Below, in pieces: positions 43,636-51,688 of a stretch of 64,000 nucleotides of DNA (its first letter is position 1; each line of letters begins with the position of its first letter). Position numbers and translations under genes: made by a program. The stretch is from the NCBI RefSeq assembly GCF_034670005.1, contig NZ_JAXMOH010000003.1, positions 248,001 to 312,000 on the forward strand, read 5' to 3'. The notes beneath the pieces are model-generated. The model searched no databases. It saw only the letters and a list, made by a program, of their open reading frames with translations, and was not told where the DNA came from. This DNA is from Thalassobius sp034670005. GTDB taxonomy: Bacteria; Pseudomonadota; Alphaproteobacteria; Rhodobacterales; Rhodobacteraceae.

Positions 43636-44412
43636 TTAGTATTTCATTCCGGGCATGTTCAGCGACGCGGTGTTGCCGCCATCGACCGGCAATGCCTGTC
43701 CGGTGACAAAGCTGGCGTCATCGGAGGCCAGAAAGGCAATCGCGGCGGCGATTTCCTGCGGTTTTCCAAAGCGCCGCAGTTCGGCGCGCGATCCCAGCTT
43801 GTCCTCTTTGCCCTTGTCGCGGGCATAGTCGAACACCGGTTTGGTCATGCCGGTTTCGATCAGTCCGGGGCAGACCGCGTTGACGCGGATATTATATTGG
43901 CCCAGATCGCAGGCGGTGGTCTGGGTCAGGTTGATCACCCCGGCCTTGGACGCGGAATAGGCGTTGCCGCCCGCGCCCGAACGGATGCCGGCAACCGAGG
44001 CGGTGTTGACGATGGCGCCGCCGCCCTGTTCAATCATCGCGCGGGCACCGTATTTGATGAAATACATCATGCCGAACAGGTTGACCTGAAACACGCGCTG
44101 CAGCTTGTCGCTGTCCAGTTCGGTGATCGGGTGATGGGTGCAGACCATCCCGGCATTGTTGCAAATGACATCAATCCGGCCATAGCGATCCAGTACCGCC
44201 TTGACGCAGGCCTCGACCGCCTGTTCGTCGGCGACGTCGCAAACCACGGTCATGTGCGGCCCGCCGGTGTCGGGCAGCGCCTGTTGCAGCGCTTCGCCGT
44301 TGATATCGACCAGTACGACCGATGCCCCTTCTGCGGCCAGGCGTTGCGCCGTGGCTTTGCCTATGCCGCTGGACGCACCTGTCACAATGGCGGTTTTTCC
44401 CTCAAATCTCAC
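43636..44412 (-). CDS. Short-chain dehydrogenase/reductase
   Basis: 258 residues from GTG 44412, behind GGGAGG; an upstream in-frame ATG lacks a ribosome site. VTGASSGIGKATAQRLAAEG, CNNAGMVC, active site NTASVAGI with YSASKAGVINLTQT, and a C-terminal FVTGQALPVDGGNTAS. A 3-oxoacyl or hydroxyacyl-type dehydrogenase; first gene of the SDR-ligase operon. Confidence 0.9.
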   Translation of the reverse strand: MRFEGKTAIVTGASSGIGKATAQRLAAEGASVVLVDINGEALQQALPDTGGPHMTVVCDVADEQAVEACVKAVLDRYGRIDVICNNAGMVCTHHPITELDSDKLQRVFQVNLFGMMYFIKYGARAMIEQGGGAIVNTASVAGIRSGAGGNAYSASKAGVINLTQTTACDLGQYNIRVNAVCPGLIETGMTKPVFDYARDKGKEDKLGSRAELRRFGKPQEIAAAIAFLASDDASFVTGQALPVDGGNTASLNMPGMKY

Positions 44413-44472
44413 CGGCTGTTTCCTCCCTATTGCGGGGTACAGTGACATAAAGGCCGGGGACGATCAATAGAA

Positions 44473-44491
44473 TGCGGAAAGTCATTCCGCA
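44473..44491. promoter_or_regulatory. 7-5-7 palindrome TGCGGAA-N5-TTCCGCA (putative IclR operator, site 2)
   Basis: Half-sites are identical to site 1 at 39812, spacer AGTCA. It lies 61 bp upstream of the SDR gene start, where a repressor or activator of the SDR-ligase operon would bind. Confidence 0.7.
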
Positions 44492-44628
44492 TGGTGGGAA
44501 TTGAGGGCTGCGCTGAAGGGGCAAAAGCCGGTAACATGGTCGCAATCGGCAATTCAGGCATTCAAATTCACGCCAATGTCTGAAATAGACGTCAGAGCAA
44601 ATTCCAGTTGCCCAAGGCGGATTCCATC

Positions 44629-45591
44629 ATGACCACGCATGCAGACGTTCTTCCTCGCGATCTTATTCCCGAGGCTCTCTATCAGACAGTGAATACGCTT
44701 TGCGCGGTGTCGATCGACGTGGCCGGGGTGATCGCGCGCGGGGCGCTGGGCGGGGCGTTGGCCGAACAGGTCGGCGAAAACACCGACGGCGACAACCAGA
44801 AAGCGCTGGACGTTATGGCCGACGAAATGTTCGAAGCCGCGCTGCGCGGTGGCGATGTGCGCTGGTATGGATCAGAAGAACAGGAAGACGCGCTGCTGCT
44901 GTCGGAAAACGGCAAATACGCTTTGGCCATCGATCCGCTGGACGGGTCGTCCAATATCGATGTGAACGTGTCGATTGGCACGATTTTTTCGATTTTCGAG
45001 ACCAAGGACGGCGCCGAGGAAAGTTTCCTGCGGCCTGCGCGCGAACAGATCGCGGGGGGCTATATCCTCTATGGTCCGGCGACTTGTCTGGTGGTGACAT
45101 TCGGCAGCGGGACGCAGCAATATATCCTGGATCCGTCCAAAGGCGCTTTCGTGCTGGTGGAGGCCGCGATGCAGGTGCCCGAGACGTCGAAGGAATTCGC
45201 CATTAACGCGTCGAATTACCGGCATTGGACCAAGCCGGTGAGGGCCTATATCGACGATTGTCTGGAAGGCGTGAACGGTCCGCGCGGTAAGGATTTCAAC
45301 ATGCGCTGGGTCGGGTCCCTGGTTGCTGAAACCCACCGCATCCTGACCCGGGGCGGGATTTTCCTGTATCCCGGCGATGCCCGTCCGGGCTATGAAAATG
45401 GCCGGTTGCGGATGGTTTACGAATGTGCGCCGATTGCCTTCGTGATCGAACAGGCAGGCGGCATGGCCACCAATGGCGAAGTGCCGATTCTGGATCAGCA
45501 GGCCGAAACCTTGCATGGCCGTATCCCACTGGTTTTCGGCAGCACCGAAAAGGTGCAGCGCGTTGCTGATCACCATACATTGACCGCATAG
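44629..45591 (+). CDS. Class 1 fructose-1,6-bisphosphatase
   Basis: 320 residues from ATG 44629; an in-frame TTG at 44608 is less likely. Metal and substrate motifs: WYGSEEQEDALLL, IDPLDGSSNIDVNVSIGTIF (Asp and Glu metal ligands), and PGYENGRLRMVYECAPIAFV. It removes the 1-phosphate of fructose-1,6-bisphosphate in gluconeogenesis or the Calvin cycle. It is 30 bp upstream of an epimerase gene; no RuBisCO or phosphoribulokinase gene is in the window, so gluconeogenesis during growth on acyl-CoA substrates is the simpler role. Confidence 0.94.
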   Translation: MTTHADVLPRDLIPEALYQTVNTLCAVSIDVAGVIARGALGGALAEQVGENTDGDNQKALDVMADEMFEAALRGGDVRWYGSEEQEDALLLSENGKYALAIDPLDGSSNIDVNVSIGTIFSIFETKDGAEESFLRPAREQIAGGYILYGPATCLVVTFGSGTQQYILDPSKGAFVLVEAAMQVPETSKEFAINASNYRHWTKPVRAYIDDCLEGVNGPRGKDFNMRWVGSLVAETHRILTRGGIFLYPGDARPGYENGRLRMVYECAPIAFVIEQAGGMATNGEVPILDQQAETLHGRIPLVFGSTEKVQRVADHHTLTA

Positions 45592-45621
45592 CGGGCCACT
45601 CGCTTACAGGAGAGCAAAACG

Positions 45622-46305
45622 ATGAGTTTTGACCGTTCCCTCAAGATCGCGCCGTCGATCCTGTCCGCCGATTTCGCCAATTTCGGCCAAGAGATCGAAG
45701 CGATCGAGGCGCAGGGCTGCGACTGGGTCCATGTCGATGTGATGGACGGGCATTTCGTGCCCAACCTGACCTTCGGTCCGCCGCTGTGCAAGGCGATCCG
45801 CAAACATATCAACACGGTGATGGACGTGCATCTGATGATCGCGCCGGTCGATCCCTATATCGACGCCTTCGCCGAGGCGGGCGCCGACGTGCTGACCGCG
45901 CATCTGGAATCCGGGCCGCATATCCATCGCACGCTGCAGGCGATCCGCGGCGCAGGCTGCAAGGCCGGTCTGGCGCTGAACCCCGGCACCGGGGTCGAGG
46001 ATATCGACTACCTTCTCGACATGGTCGACCTGGTCTGCGTGATGACGGTAAATCCCGGTTTCGGCGGGCAGAAATTCATTCACAGCCAGATCGAGAAGGT
46101 GCGGAAATTGCGCGCGATGATCGGCGACCGGCCCATCCATATCGAGATCGACGGCGGCGTGACGCCCGAGACCGCGCCCTTGGTGGTGGAGGCCGGGGCC
46201 GACGTGCTGGTCGCCGGATCGGCGGTGTTCAAGGGCGGATCGGTGGACAACCCGGCACCCTACGGCGACAATATGCGGGCGATCCGGGCAGCAGTTGCAG
46301 GCTGA
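45622..46305 (+). CDS. rpe: Ribulose-phosphate 3-epimerase
   Basis: 227 residues, usual length, with ACAGGAG upstream. TIM-barrel motifs IAPSILSADFANFG, HVDVMDGHFVPNLTFGP, DVHLMI, MTVNPGFGGQKFI and IEIDGGVTPETAP. It interconverts ribulose-5-phosphate and xylulose-5-phosphate. It appears co-transcribed with the fructose-bisphosphatase gene. Confidence 0.96.
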   Translation: MSFDRSLKIAPSILSADFANFGQEIEAIEAQGCDWVHVDVMDGHFVPNLTFGPPLCKAIRKHINTVMDVHLMIAPVDPYIDAFAEAGADVLTAHLESGPHIHRTLQAIRGAGCKAGLALNPGTGVEDIDYLLDMVDLVCVMTVNPGFGGQKFIHSQIEKVRKLRAMIGDRPIHIEIDGGVTPETAPLVVEAGADVLVAGSAVFKGGSVDNPAPYGDNMRAIRAAVAG

Positions 46306-46336
46306 TCTGTCTGTCGTTGCGTTGCTGACAGAAAAC

Positions 46337-46362
46337 AGGCCCGGCTGATACCGGCTGGGCCT
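46337..46362. terminator. Possible hairpin between rpe and the LuxR-type gene
   Basis: AGGCCC (46337-46342) pairs with GGGCCT (46357-46362), with a partial inner CCGG pairing. No T tract follows on either strand, so it is a weak terminator candidate in a gap of only 58 bp between convergent genes. Confidence 0.4.
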
Positions 46363-46363
46363 A

Positions 46364-46924
46364 TCAGGACGCCGGTCCGCCTTGTCCGAACCCGGCCAGC
46401 CGGGCCAGCAGAACCGCCACGTTCTTAACCTTGAATTTGCGCAGCAGGCGGGCGCGCACGTCTTCGATTGTGCGCGGCGACAGGTTCAGCACCTGAGCGA
46501 TTTCCTTGCTGGTGCGGCCACGCGCCAGCCACATCAGGACTTCGCGTTCGCGCGGAGTCAGGCTGGGCCCGGAGGGCGTGTTTTCGATCAGCGCGAAGCT
46601 GAGAACAATGCGCGCCAGCGGGTCCTTGGGGGTCAGTGTGCGGGCGCGAAACCGGCACCAGACATGGCTGCCATCTGATTTCTGCATCAGGCGTTCATCG
46701 CTGTAGGGCAGGTCCTGTTTCAGCGGTTCCAGCCCGATATCGCGGATTTGGTGGAATTCCTGGTCGGTGCCGTAGAGCAGCCGGAAGCTTTGCCCCAGAA
46801 GTTGCGATTTTTCAAAGCCGAACATCTGCGCGAAGGTGTCGTTGCACGACCGGATCACCCGGTATTCCGTCAGCGCCAATCCCATCGGCGCATTTTCAAA
46901 GGCTAGCTGATCGAGATCGTCCAT
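46364..46924 (-). CDS. PAS domain LuxR-family transcriptional regulator
   Basis: 186 residues. An N-terminal PAS domain (about 5-110; FENAPMGLALTEYRVIRSCN, then FGFEKSQLLGQSFRLLYG) is joined to a C-terminal LuxR helix-turn-helix (about 118-175; SLTPREREVLMWLARG then KEIAQVLNLSPRTIEDVRAR). No receiver domain, so it senses a small ligand or redox state directly rather than through phosphorylation. It is divergent from the M20-ABC operon, with a three-half-site inverted repeat in between, and probably controls it. Confidence 0.9.
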   Translation of the reverse strand: MDDLDQLAFENAPMGLALTEYRVIRSCNDTFAQMFGFEKSQLLGQSFRLLYGTDQEFHQIRDIGLEPLKQDLPYSDERLMQKSDGSHVWCRFRARTLTPKDPLARIVLSFALIENTPSGPSLTPREREVLMWLARGRTSKEIAQVLNLSPRTIEDVRARLLRKFKVKNVAVLLARLAGFGQGGPAS

Positions 46925-46929
46925 GTCTC

Positions 46930-46957
46930 ACCGTGGTCATACGGTATTGGCACCGTA
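46930..46957. promoter_or_regulatory. Overlapping ACCGT/ACGGT dyads (putative LuxR-type operator)
   Basis: Perfect dyad TACGGT-N6-ACCGTA (46940-46957) with a further ACCGT at 46930-46934 in inverted orientation to the left. It begins 6 bp upstream of the PAS-LuxR start codon and 52 bp upstream of the M20 gene, as expected for a shared autoregulatory site. Confidence 0.55.
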
Positions 46958-47008
46958 ACATTATCGGAGCATCATTTCACGATTGATGCAAGCCACGAGT
47001 TTCAGTCC

Positions 47009-48307
47009 ATGACGTTGTCCGATCGACTTTGCCAAGAAATCGAAGCCCGGCGCGATGACCTGATCGCACTGACACAGGATTTGATCCGCATTCCGACGCT
47101 GAATCCGCCGGGTGAGAATTACCGGGAAATTTGCGATTTTCTGGCGCAGCGATTGCGCGGCAAAGGCTTCGCGATTGAACTGGTGCGCGCCTTCGGCACG
47201 CCCGGCGACAGCGAAAAATATCCGCGCTGGAACGTGATTGCCCGAAAGGAAGGGGCGCAGCCCGGTGACTGCGTGCATTTCAACAGCCATATCGATGTGG
47301 TTGATGTCGGGCGGGGCTGGACCACCGACCCGTTTGGCGGCGAGCTGAAGGATGGCAAGATTTATGGGCGCGGCGCCTGTGACATGAAGGGCGGTTTGGC
47401 CGCCAGTATCATCGCCGCCGAAGCGTTTACCGACATTTGCCCGGATTTTCACGGCGCGGTCGAAATCAGCGGCACGGCGGACGAGGAATCGGGTGGTTTT
47501 GGCGGGGTGGCCTATTTGGCCGAGAAGGGGTTTTTCACCCCTGAACGTGTGCAGCATGTGATCATCCCGGAGCCACTGAACAAGGACAGGATCTGTCTGG
47601 GTCATCGCGGTGTCTGGTGGGCCGAGATCGAAACCTTTGGCGAGATCGCACATGGGTCGATGCCGTTTCTGGGCGATTGCGCTGTGCGTCACATGGGGGC
47701 GGTGATGACCGAGATGGAAGACAGCCTGTTCCCCGCCCTGGCGCTCAAACGCACCGATATGCCGGTGGTGCCGGAGGGCGCCAAGCAATCGACGCTGAAT
47801 ATCAATTCGATCCATGGCGGACAGGCCGAGAACGAAGCCGATTTCACCGGGCTGCCCAGTCCGTGCGTGCCCGACAGTTGCCGCATGGTGATCGACCGCC
47901 GGTTCCTGATCGAGGAAAATATCGACGATGTGCAGGCCGAAGTGATGCAGGTGCTGAAAACAGTCGGGGACCGGCGCGACCAGTTTCGCTATGACATCCG
48001 TGAACTGCACCGGGTACTGCCGACGATGACCGAGAAAGACGCGCCGGTGGTGCAGGTGGTGGCGAAGGCGATTGCCGCCACGATGGGTAAAGAGGCCGAT
48101 TACGTGGTCAGCCCCGGCACCTATGATCAGAAGCATATCGACCGGATCGGAAAGCTGAAGAATTGTATCGCCTATGGTCCGGGAATACTCGACCTGGCGC
48201 ATAAACCGGATGAATATGTCGGGGTCGATGATATGATCGATTCCGCAAAAGTAATGGGCCGATCATTGATTGACCTGCTGGTAAAACCAGAGGCGTCGGC
48301 GGCATAA
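47009..48307 (+). CDS. M20 family amidohydrolase (ArgE/DapE-like)
   Basis: 432 residues. Zinc motifs VHFNSHIDVVDVGRGW (His and Asp), YGRGACDMKGGLAASI (bridging Asp), and SGTADEESGGFGG (catalytic Glu pair), plus VVSPGTYDQKHIDRIG near the C-terminus. The family hydrolyses amide bonds of N-acyl amino acids or peptides in the cytoplasm. It is the first gene of an operon with a dipeptide-type ABC importer, so it probably cleaves the imported compound. Confidence 0.92.
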   Translation: MTLSDRLCQEIEARRDDLIALTQDLIRIPTLNPPGENYREICDFLAQRLRGKGFAIELVRAFGTPGDSEKYPRWNVIARKEGAQPGDCVHFNSHIDVVDVGRGWTTDPFGGELKDGKIYGRGACDMKGGLAASIIAAEAFTDICPDFHGAVEISGTADEESGGFGGVAYLAEKGFFTPERVQHVIIPEPLNKDRICLGHRGVWWAEIETFGEIAHGSMPFLGDCAVRHMGAVMTEMEDSLFPALALKRTDMPVVPEGAKQSTLNINSIHGGQAENEADFTGLPSPCVPDSCRMVIDRRFLIEENIDDVQAEVMQVLKTVGDRRDQFRYDIRELHRVLPTMTEKDAPVVQVVAKAIAATMGKEADYVVSPGTYDQKHIDRIGKLKNCIAYGPGILDLAHKPDEYVGVDDMIDSAKVMGRSLIDLLVKPEASAA

Positions 48308-48322
48308 AAGGGAGAGTAAGCT

Positions 48323-49807
48323 ATGACTTTCAAGGTTTTGAAACTGGGATTTCTGAGTGCCGCCGCGTTATCGGCCAGCATGGGCATGGCCTTGGCCAAA
48401 AGCGATATCGTGGTGGCGATGCAGCTGGAACCGCCGCATCTGGACCCCACCAGCGCCGCTGCGGGGGCGATTGATTCGGTGCTCTATTCGAATGTGTTCG
48501 AAGGGCTGACCCGGTTCGCCTCGGATGGATCGGTGATCCCCGGGCTGGCCGCCAGCTGGGACATTTCTGAAGACGGCAAGACCTATACCTTCCATTTGCA
48601 CGACGGCGTGAAATTCCATGACGGCAGCACGATGGATGCGGCGGATGTCAAATTCAGCCTCGACCGGGCGCGGGCCGAGGATAGCGCCAATGCGCAAAAG
48701 GCGCTGTTCGCCGGGATCGAAAGCGTCGAGGTGGTCGATCCGGCCACTGTGAAAGTGACCCTGAGCGCCCCGAACGGCAGTTTCCTGTTCAACATGGCGT
48801 GGGGCGACGCGGTGATCGTGGCGCCCGAAAGCATTGGTGAAATCAAGACCACGCCGGTCGGCACCGGGGCGTTCAAATTCGCCGACTGGGTGCAGGGCGA
48901 CAAGATCGATCTGGAAAAGAACGCCGATTACTGGGGCACGCCTGCCAAGCTGGATCAGGTCACCTTCAAGTTCATATCCGACCCGACCGCCGCCTTTGCC
49001 GCAGTGATGGCCGAGGATGTGGATGCCTTTGTCGGTTTCCCGGCACCGGAAAACCTGCCGCAATTCGAAGCCGATCCCCGGTTTCAGGTTCTGGTCGGGT
49101 CGACCGAGGGTGAAACCATCCTGTCGACCAACAACAAGATGCCGCCCTTCGACAACGTCAAGGTGCGCGAGGCGGTGGCCCATGCCATCGACCGGCAGGC
49201 CATCATCGACGGCGCGATGTTCGGCTACGGCACCCCGATCGGCACCCATTTCGCGCCGCATAATCCCGATTACGTCGATCTGACCGGGATGAGCGCCTAT
49301 GATCCGGAGCTGTCGAAAAAGCTGCTGGCCGAGGCCGGGTTCCCCGACGGGTTCAAGACCACGCTGAAGCTGCCGCCGCCCTCCTATGCCCGGCGCGGTG
49401 GCGAAATCATCGCCGCCCAGCTGCGGGCGGTCGGGATCGAGACCGAGATCAGCAATCTGGAATGGGCGCAATGGCTGGAGCAGGTGTTCAAGGGCAAGGA
49501 TTTTGGTCTGACCATCGTCAGCCACACCGAGCCGTTCGATATCGGCATCTATGCCCGGCCCGATTACTATTTCCAGTATGACAATGCCGATTTCCAGAAA
49601 CTGATGGCCGATCTGAGCGTGACCAGCGAGCCGGCCAAGCGCAGCGAGATGCTGAAGCAGGCGCAGGAAATCATCAGCAAGGATTACGTCAACGGATATC
49701 TGTTCGAGCTGGCGTTCCCGACCGTGGCGAATGCCAAGGTCAAAGGGCTGTGGAAAGACGCGCCGACCCAGGCGACCGACCTGACGGCGGTGTATTGGGA
49801 AGACTGA
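48323..49807 (+). CDS. ABC transporter substrate-binding protein, family 5 (DppA/OppA-like)
   Basis: 494 residues with a signal peptide (cleavage near AxA at residue 25). Mature protein has the family 5 layout: SDIVVAMQLEPPHLDPTSAA, LAASWDISEDGKTYTFHLHD, GVKFHDGSTMDAADVKFSLD. It collects a peptide-like or amide solute in the periplasm for the DppB/DppC permeases encoded next. Its partner M20 hydrolase lies 15 bp upstream. Confidence 0.93.
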   Translation: MTFKVLKLGFLSAAALSASMGMALAKSDIVVAMQLEPPHLDPTSAAAGAIDSVLYSNVFEGLTRFASDGSVIPGLAASWDISEDGKTYTFHLHDGVKFHDGSTMDAADVKFSLDRARAEDSANAQKALFAGIESVEVVDPATVKVTLSAPNGSFLFNMAWGDAVIVAPESIGEIKTTPVGTGAFKFADWVQGDKIDLEKNADYWGTPAKLDQVTFKFISDPTAAFAAVMAEDVDAFVGFPAPENLPQFEADPRFQVLVGSTEGETILSTNNKMPPFDNVKVREAVAHAIDRQAIIDGAMFGYGTPIGTHFAPHNPDYVDLTGMSAYDPELSKKLLAEAGFPDGFKTTLKLPPPSYARRGGEIIAAQLRAVGIETEISNLEWAQWLEQVFKGKDFGLTIVSHTEPFDIGIYARPDYYFQYDNADFQKLMADLSVTSEPAKRSEMLKQAQEIISKDYVNGYLFELAFPTVANAKVKGLWKDAPTQATDLTAVYWED

Positions 49808-49821
49808 TCGCCTGAAAATGG

Positions 49822-49883
49822 GGCGTCCGGGACCTGTTGCGGGTGTCGGACGCCTTCGGCGAGAGTATTTTTGCCAAGATGAA
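49822..49883 (+). repeat. Dispersed structured repeat, copy C
   Basis: An 8-bp stem, GGCGTCCG (49822-49829) with CGGACGCC (49847-49854), precedes the core AGAGTATTTTTGCCAAGATG(AA) at 49862-49883. The core is nearly identical to copy A. It lies between the binding-protein and permease genes of the dipeptide-type operon. Confidence 0.7.
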
Positions 49884-49925
49884 GATGGGGCTTTGAGAGC
49901 CTTTGAAGGGTGAGCTGCCGGTCGG

Positions 49926-50873
49926 ATGCTGCGCTATTTTCTGAAACGATTGCTGTCTTTGGCGCTGAGCCTGATCGTGGCCTCCTGGGTGATCTTTCTG
50001 GCGCTTGAAGTCGTGCCGGGGGACCCGGCGGCCTATATGCTGGGGATCAACGCGCAGGAAGACACGCTGGCGGCGTTGCGCGATCAACTGGGGCTGAACG
50101 GGTCGGTGGTCGAGCGCTATTTCGCCTGGGCGGGCGGGATGCTGCACGGCGATTTCGGGATTTCCTATACGTACCGCACCCCGGTGGCCGAGATGATCGG
50201 CGAACGGTTATGGATTTCACTGCCGTTGGCGCTTTATGCGCTGGTGCTGTCGACGCTGATCGCCTTCCCGGCGGGGATCTGGGCGGCATCGAAACGCGGA
50301 TCGGCGGCGGATCTGACGGTGATGGGGGTGACGCAATTGGGCGTGGCGATCCCGAATTTCTGGTTCGCCATGCTGATGGTTCTGGTCTTTGCCATCAATC
50401 TGCGCTGGTTTTCGGCGGGCGGCTTTGTCGGTTGGGATGCAGGGGTGCCGGCGGCGTTGAAATCGCTGACCCTGCCCGCCGTGGCGCTGGCGCTGCCGCA
50501 GGCCAGCATTTTGGCGCGGGTGATGCGGTCCAGCCTGCTGGATACCCTGTCCGAAGATTACATTCGCACCGCACGGGCCAAGGGATTGAGCCGCGGTCAG
50601 GCATTGTGGCGGCACGCGCTGCGCAACGCGCTGATCCCGGTTCTGACCATCATCGGGTTGCAGTTTTCGTTCCTGCTGGCGGGCGCGATCATCATTGAAA
50701 ACGTGTTTTTCCTGCCCGGGTTGGGGCGGTTGGTGTTCCAGTCGATTTCGGCCCGCGACCTGATCGTTGTGGAATCGGTGGTGATGTTGCTGGTTTTCGC
50801 GGTGATCGTGGTGAATTTCGCCGTCGACATGGCCTATGCGGTGGTCGATCCGCGGCTGCGGAGGCGGCGATGA
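49926..50873 (+). CDS. ABC transporter permease (DppB-like)
   Basis: 315 residues, six membrane helices. N-terminal RYFLKRLLSLALSLIVASWV, the PGDPAAYMLG motif and the EAA loop ARVMRSSLLDTLSEDYIRTA followed by RAKGLSRGQALWRHALRNAL. It pairs with the DppC-like protein encoded next, overlapping by 4 bp. Confidence 0.94.
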   Translation: MLRYFLKRLLSLALSLIVASWVIFLALEVVPGDPAAYMLGINAQEDTLAALRDQLGLNGSVVERYFAWAGGMLHGDFGISYTYRTPVAEMIGERLWISLPLALYALVLSTLIAFPAGIWAASKRGSAADLTVMGVTQLGVAIPNFWFAMLMVLVFAINLRWFSAGGFVGWDAGVPAALKSLTLPAVALALPQASILARVMRSSLLDTLSEDYIRTARAKGLSRGQALWRHALRNALIPVLTIIGLQFSFLLAGAIIIENVFFLPGLGRLVFQSISARDLIVVESVVMLLVFAVIVVNFAVDMAYAVVDPRLRRRR

Positions 50874-51688
50874 GGGGCAATCGCAATCTGTGGCTGGGCG
50901 GATGTCTGACGCTGATCTTCGCCGGGGCGGCGCTGATCAGTTTCCTGTGGGTGCCCTATGACACCACGGTTCTGGACATCGCCAACAAGATCAAGGGGCC
51001 GAGCGGCGCACATCCGTTGGGTACCGATCATTTCGGCCGCGATATCCTGAGCATGATCATGGTCGGTGCACGGACCTCGATCGCGGTGGCGCTGGTTGCG
51101 GTGGGGATCGGCATGGGGCTGGGCGTGCCCCTGGGCCTGACGGCGGCGGCGAAAAAGGGTAGTTTTCTGGACGAGCTGATCATGCGCGGCAATGATTTGG
51201 TCTTTGCCTTTCCCAGCCTTTTGATCGCCATCATGATCACGGCCGTTTTCGGGGCTTCGGCGTTGAATGCGATCATTGCCATCGGGATTTTCAACATTCC
51301 GGTTTTCGCCCGTCTGACCCGGTCCGGTGCGCTGTCTTTGTGGACGCGGGATTATGTCATGGCGGCGCGGGTGGCGGGCAAGGGCGCGGCGCGGATTTCG
51401 GCCGAGCATATCCTGCCCAACGTGACCAACCTTCTGATCGTGCAGGGCACCATTCAGTTCAGTCTGGGCATTCTGGCCGAAGCGGGGCTGAGCTATGTCG
51501 GGCTGGGAGCGCAACCGCCGACGGCGAGCTGGGGCCGGATGCTGGCCGACAGCCAGACGATGATTTCCTTTGCGCCGCATATGGCGCTGTTTCCCGGTCT
51601 GGCGATCCTGCTGACGGTGCTGGGGCTGAACCTGATGGGCGACGGGCTGCGCGATCTGTTCGATCCGAAACTCAGGAGGGCGCGGTGA
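50870..51688 (+). CDS. ABC transporter permease (DppC-like)
   Basis: 272 residues, about six membrane helices. HPLGTDHFGRDILSMIMVGA is diagnostic of DppC; the EAA loop is LSLWTRDYVMAARVAGKGAA. The stop codon overlaps the ATPase start by one base (TGATG). Confidence 0.94.
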   Translation: MRGNRNLWLGGCLTLIFAGAALISFLWVPYDTTVLDIANKIKGPSGAHPLGTDHFGRDILSMIMVGARTSIAVALVAVGIGMGLGVPLGLTAAAKKGSFLDELIMRGNDLVFAFPSLLIAIMITAVFGASALNAIIAIGIFNIPVFARLTRSGALSLWTRDYVMAARVAGKGAARISAEHILPNVTNLLIVQGTIQFSLGILAEAGLSYVGLGAQPPTASWGRMLADSQTMISFAPHMALFPGLAILLTVLGLNLMGDGLRDLFDPKLRRAR

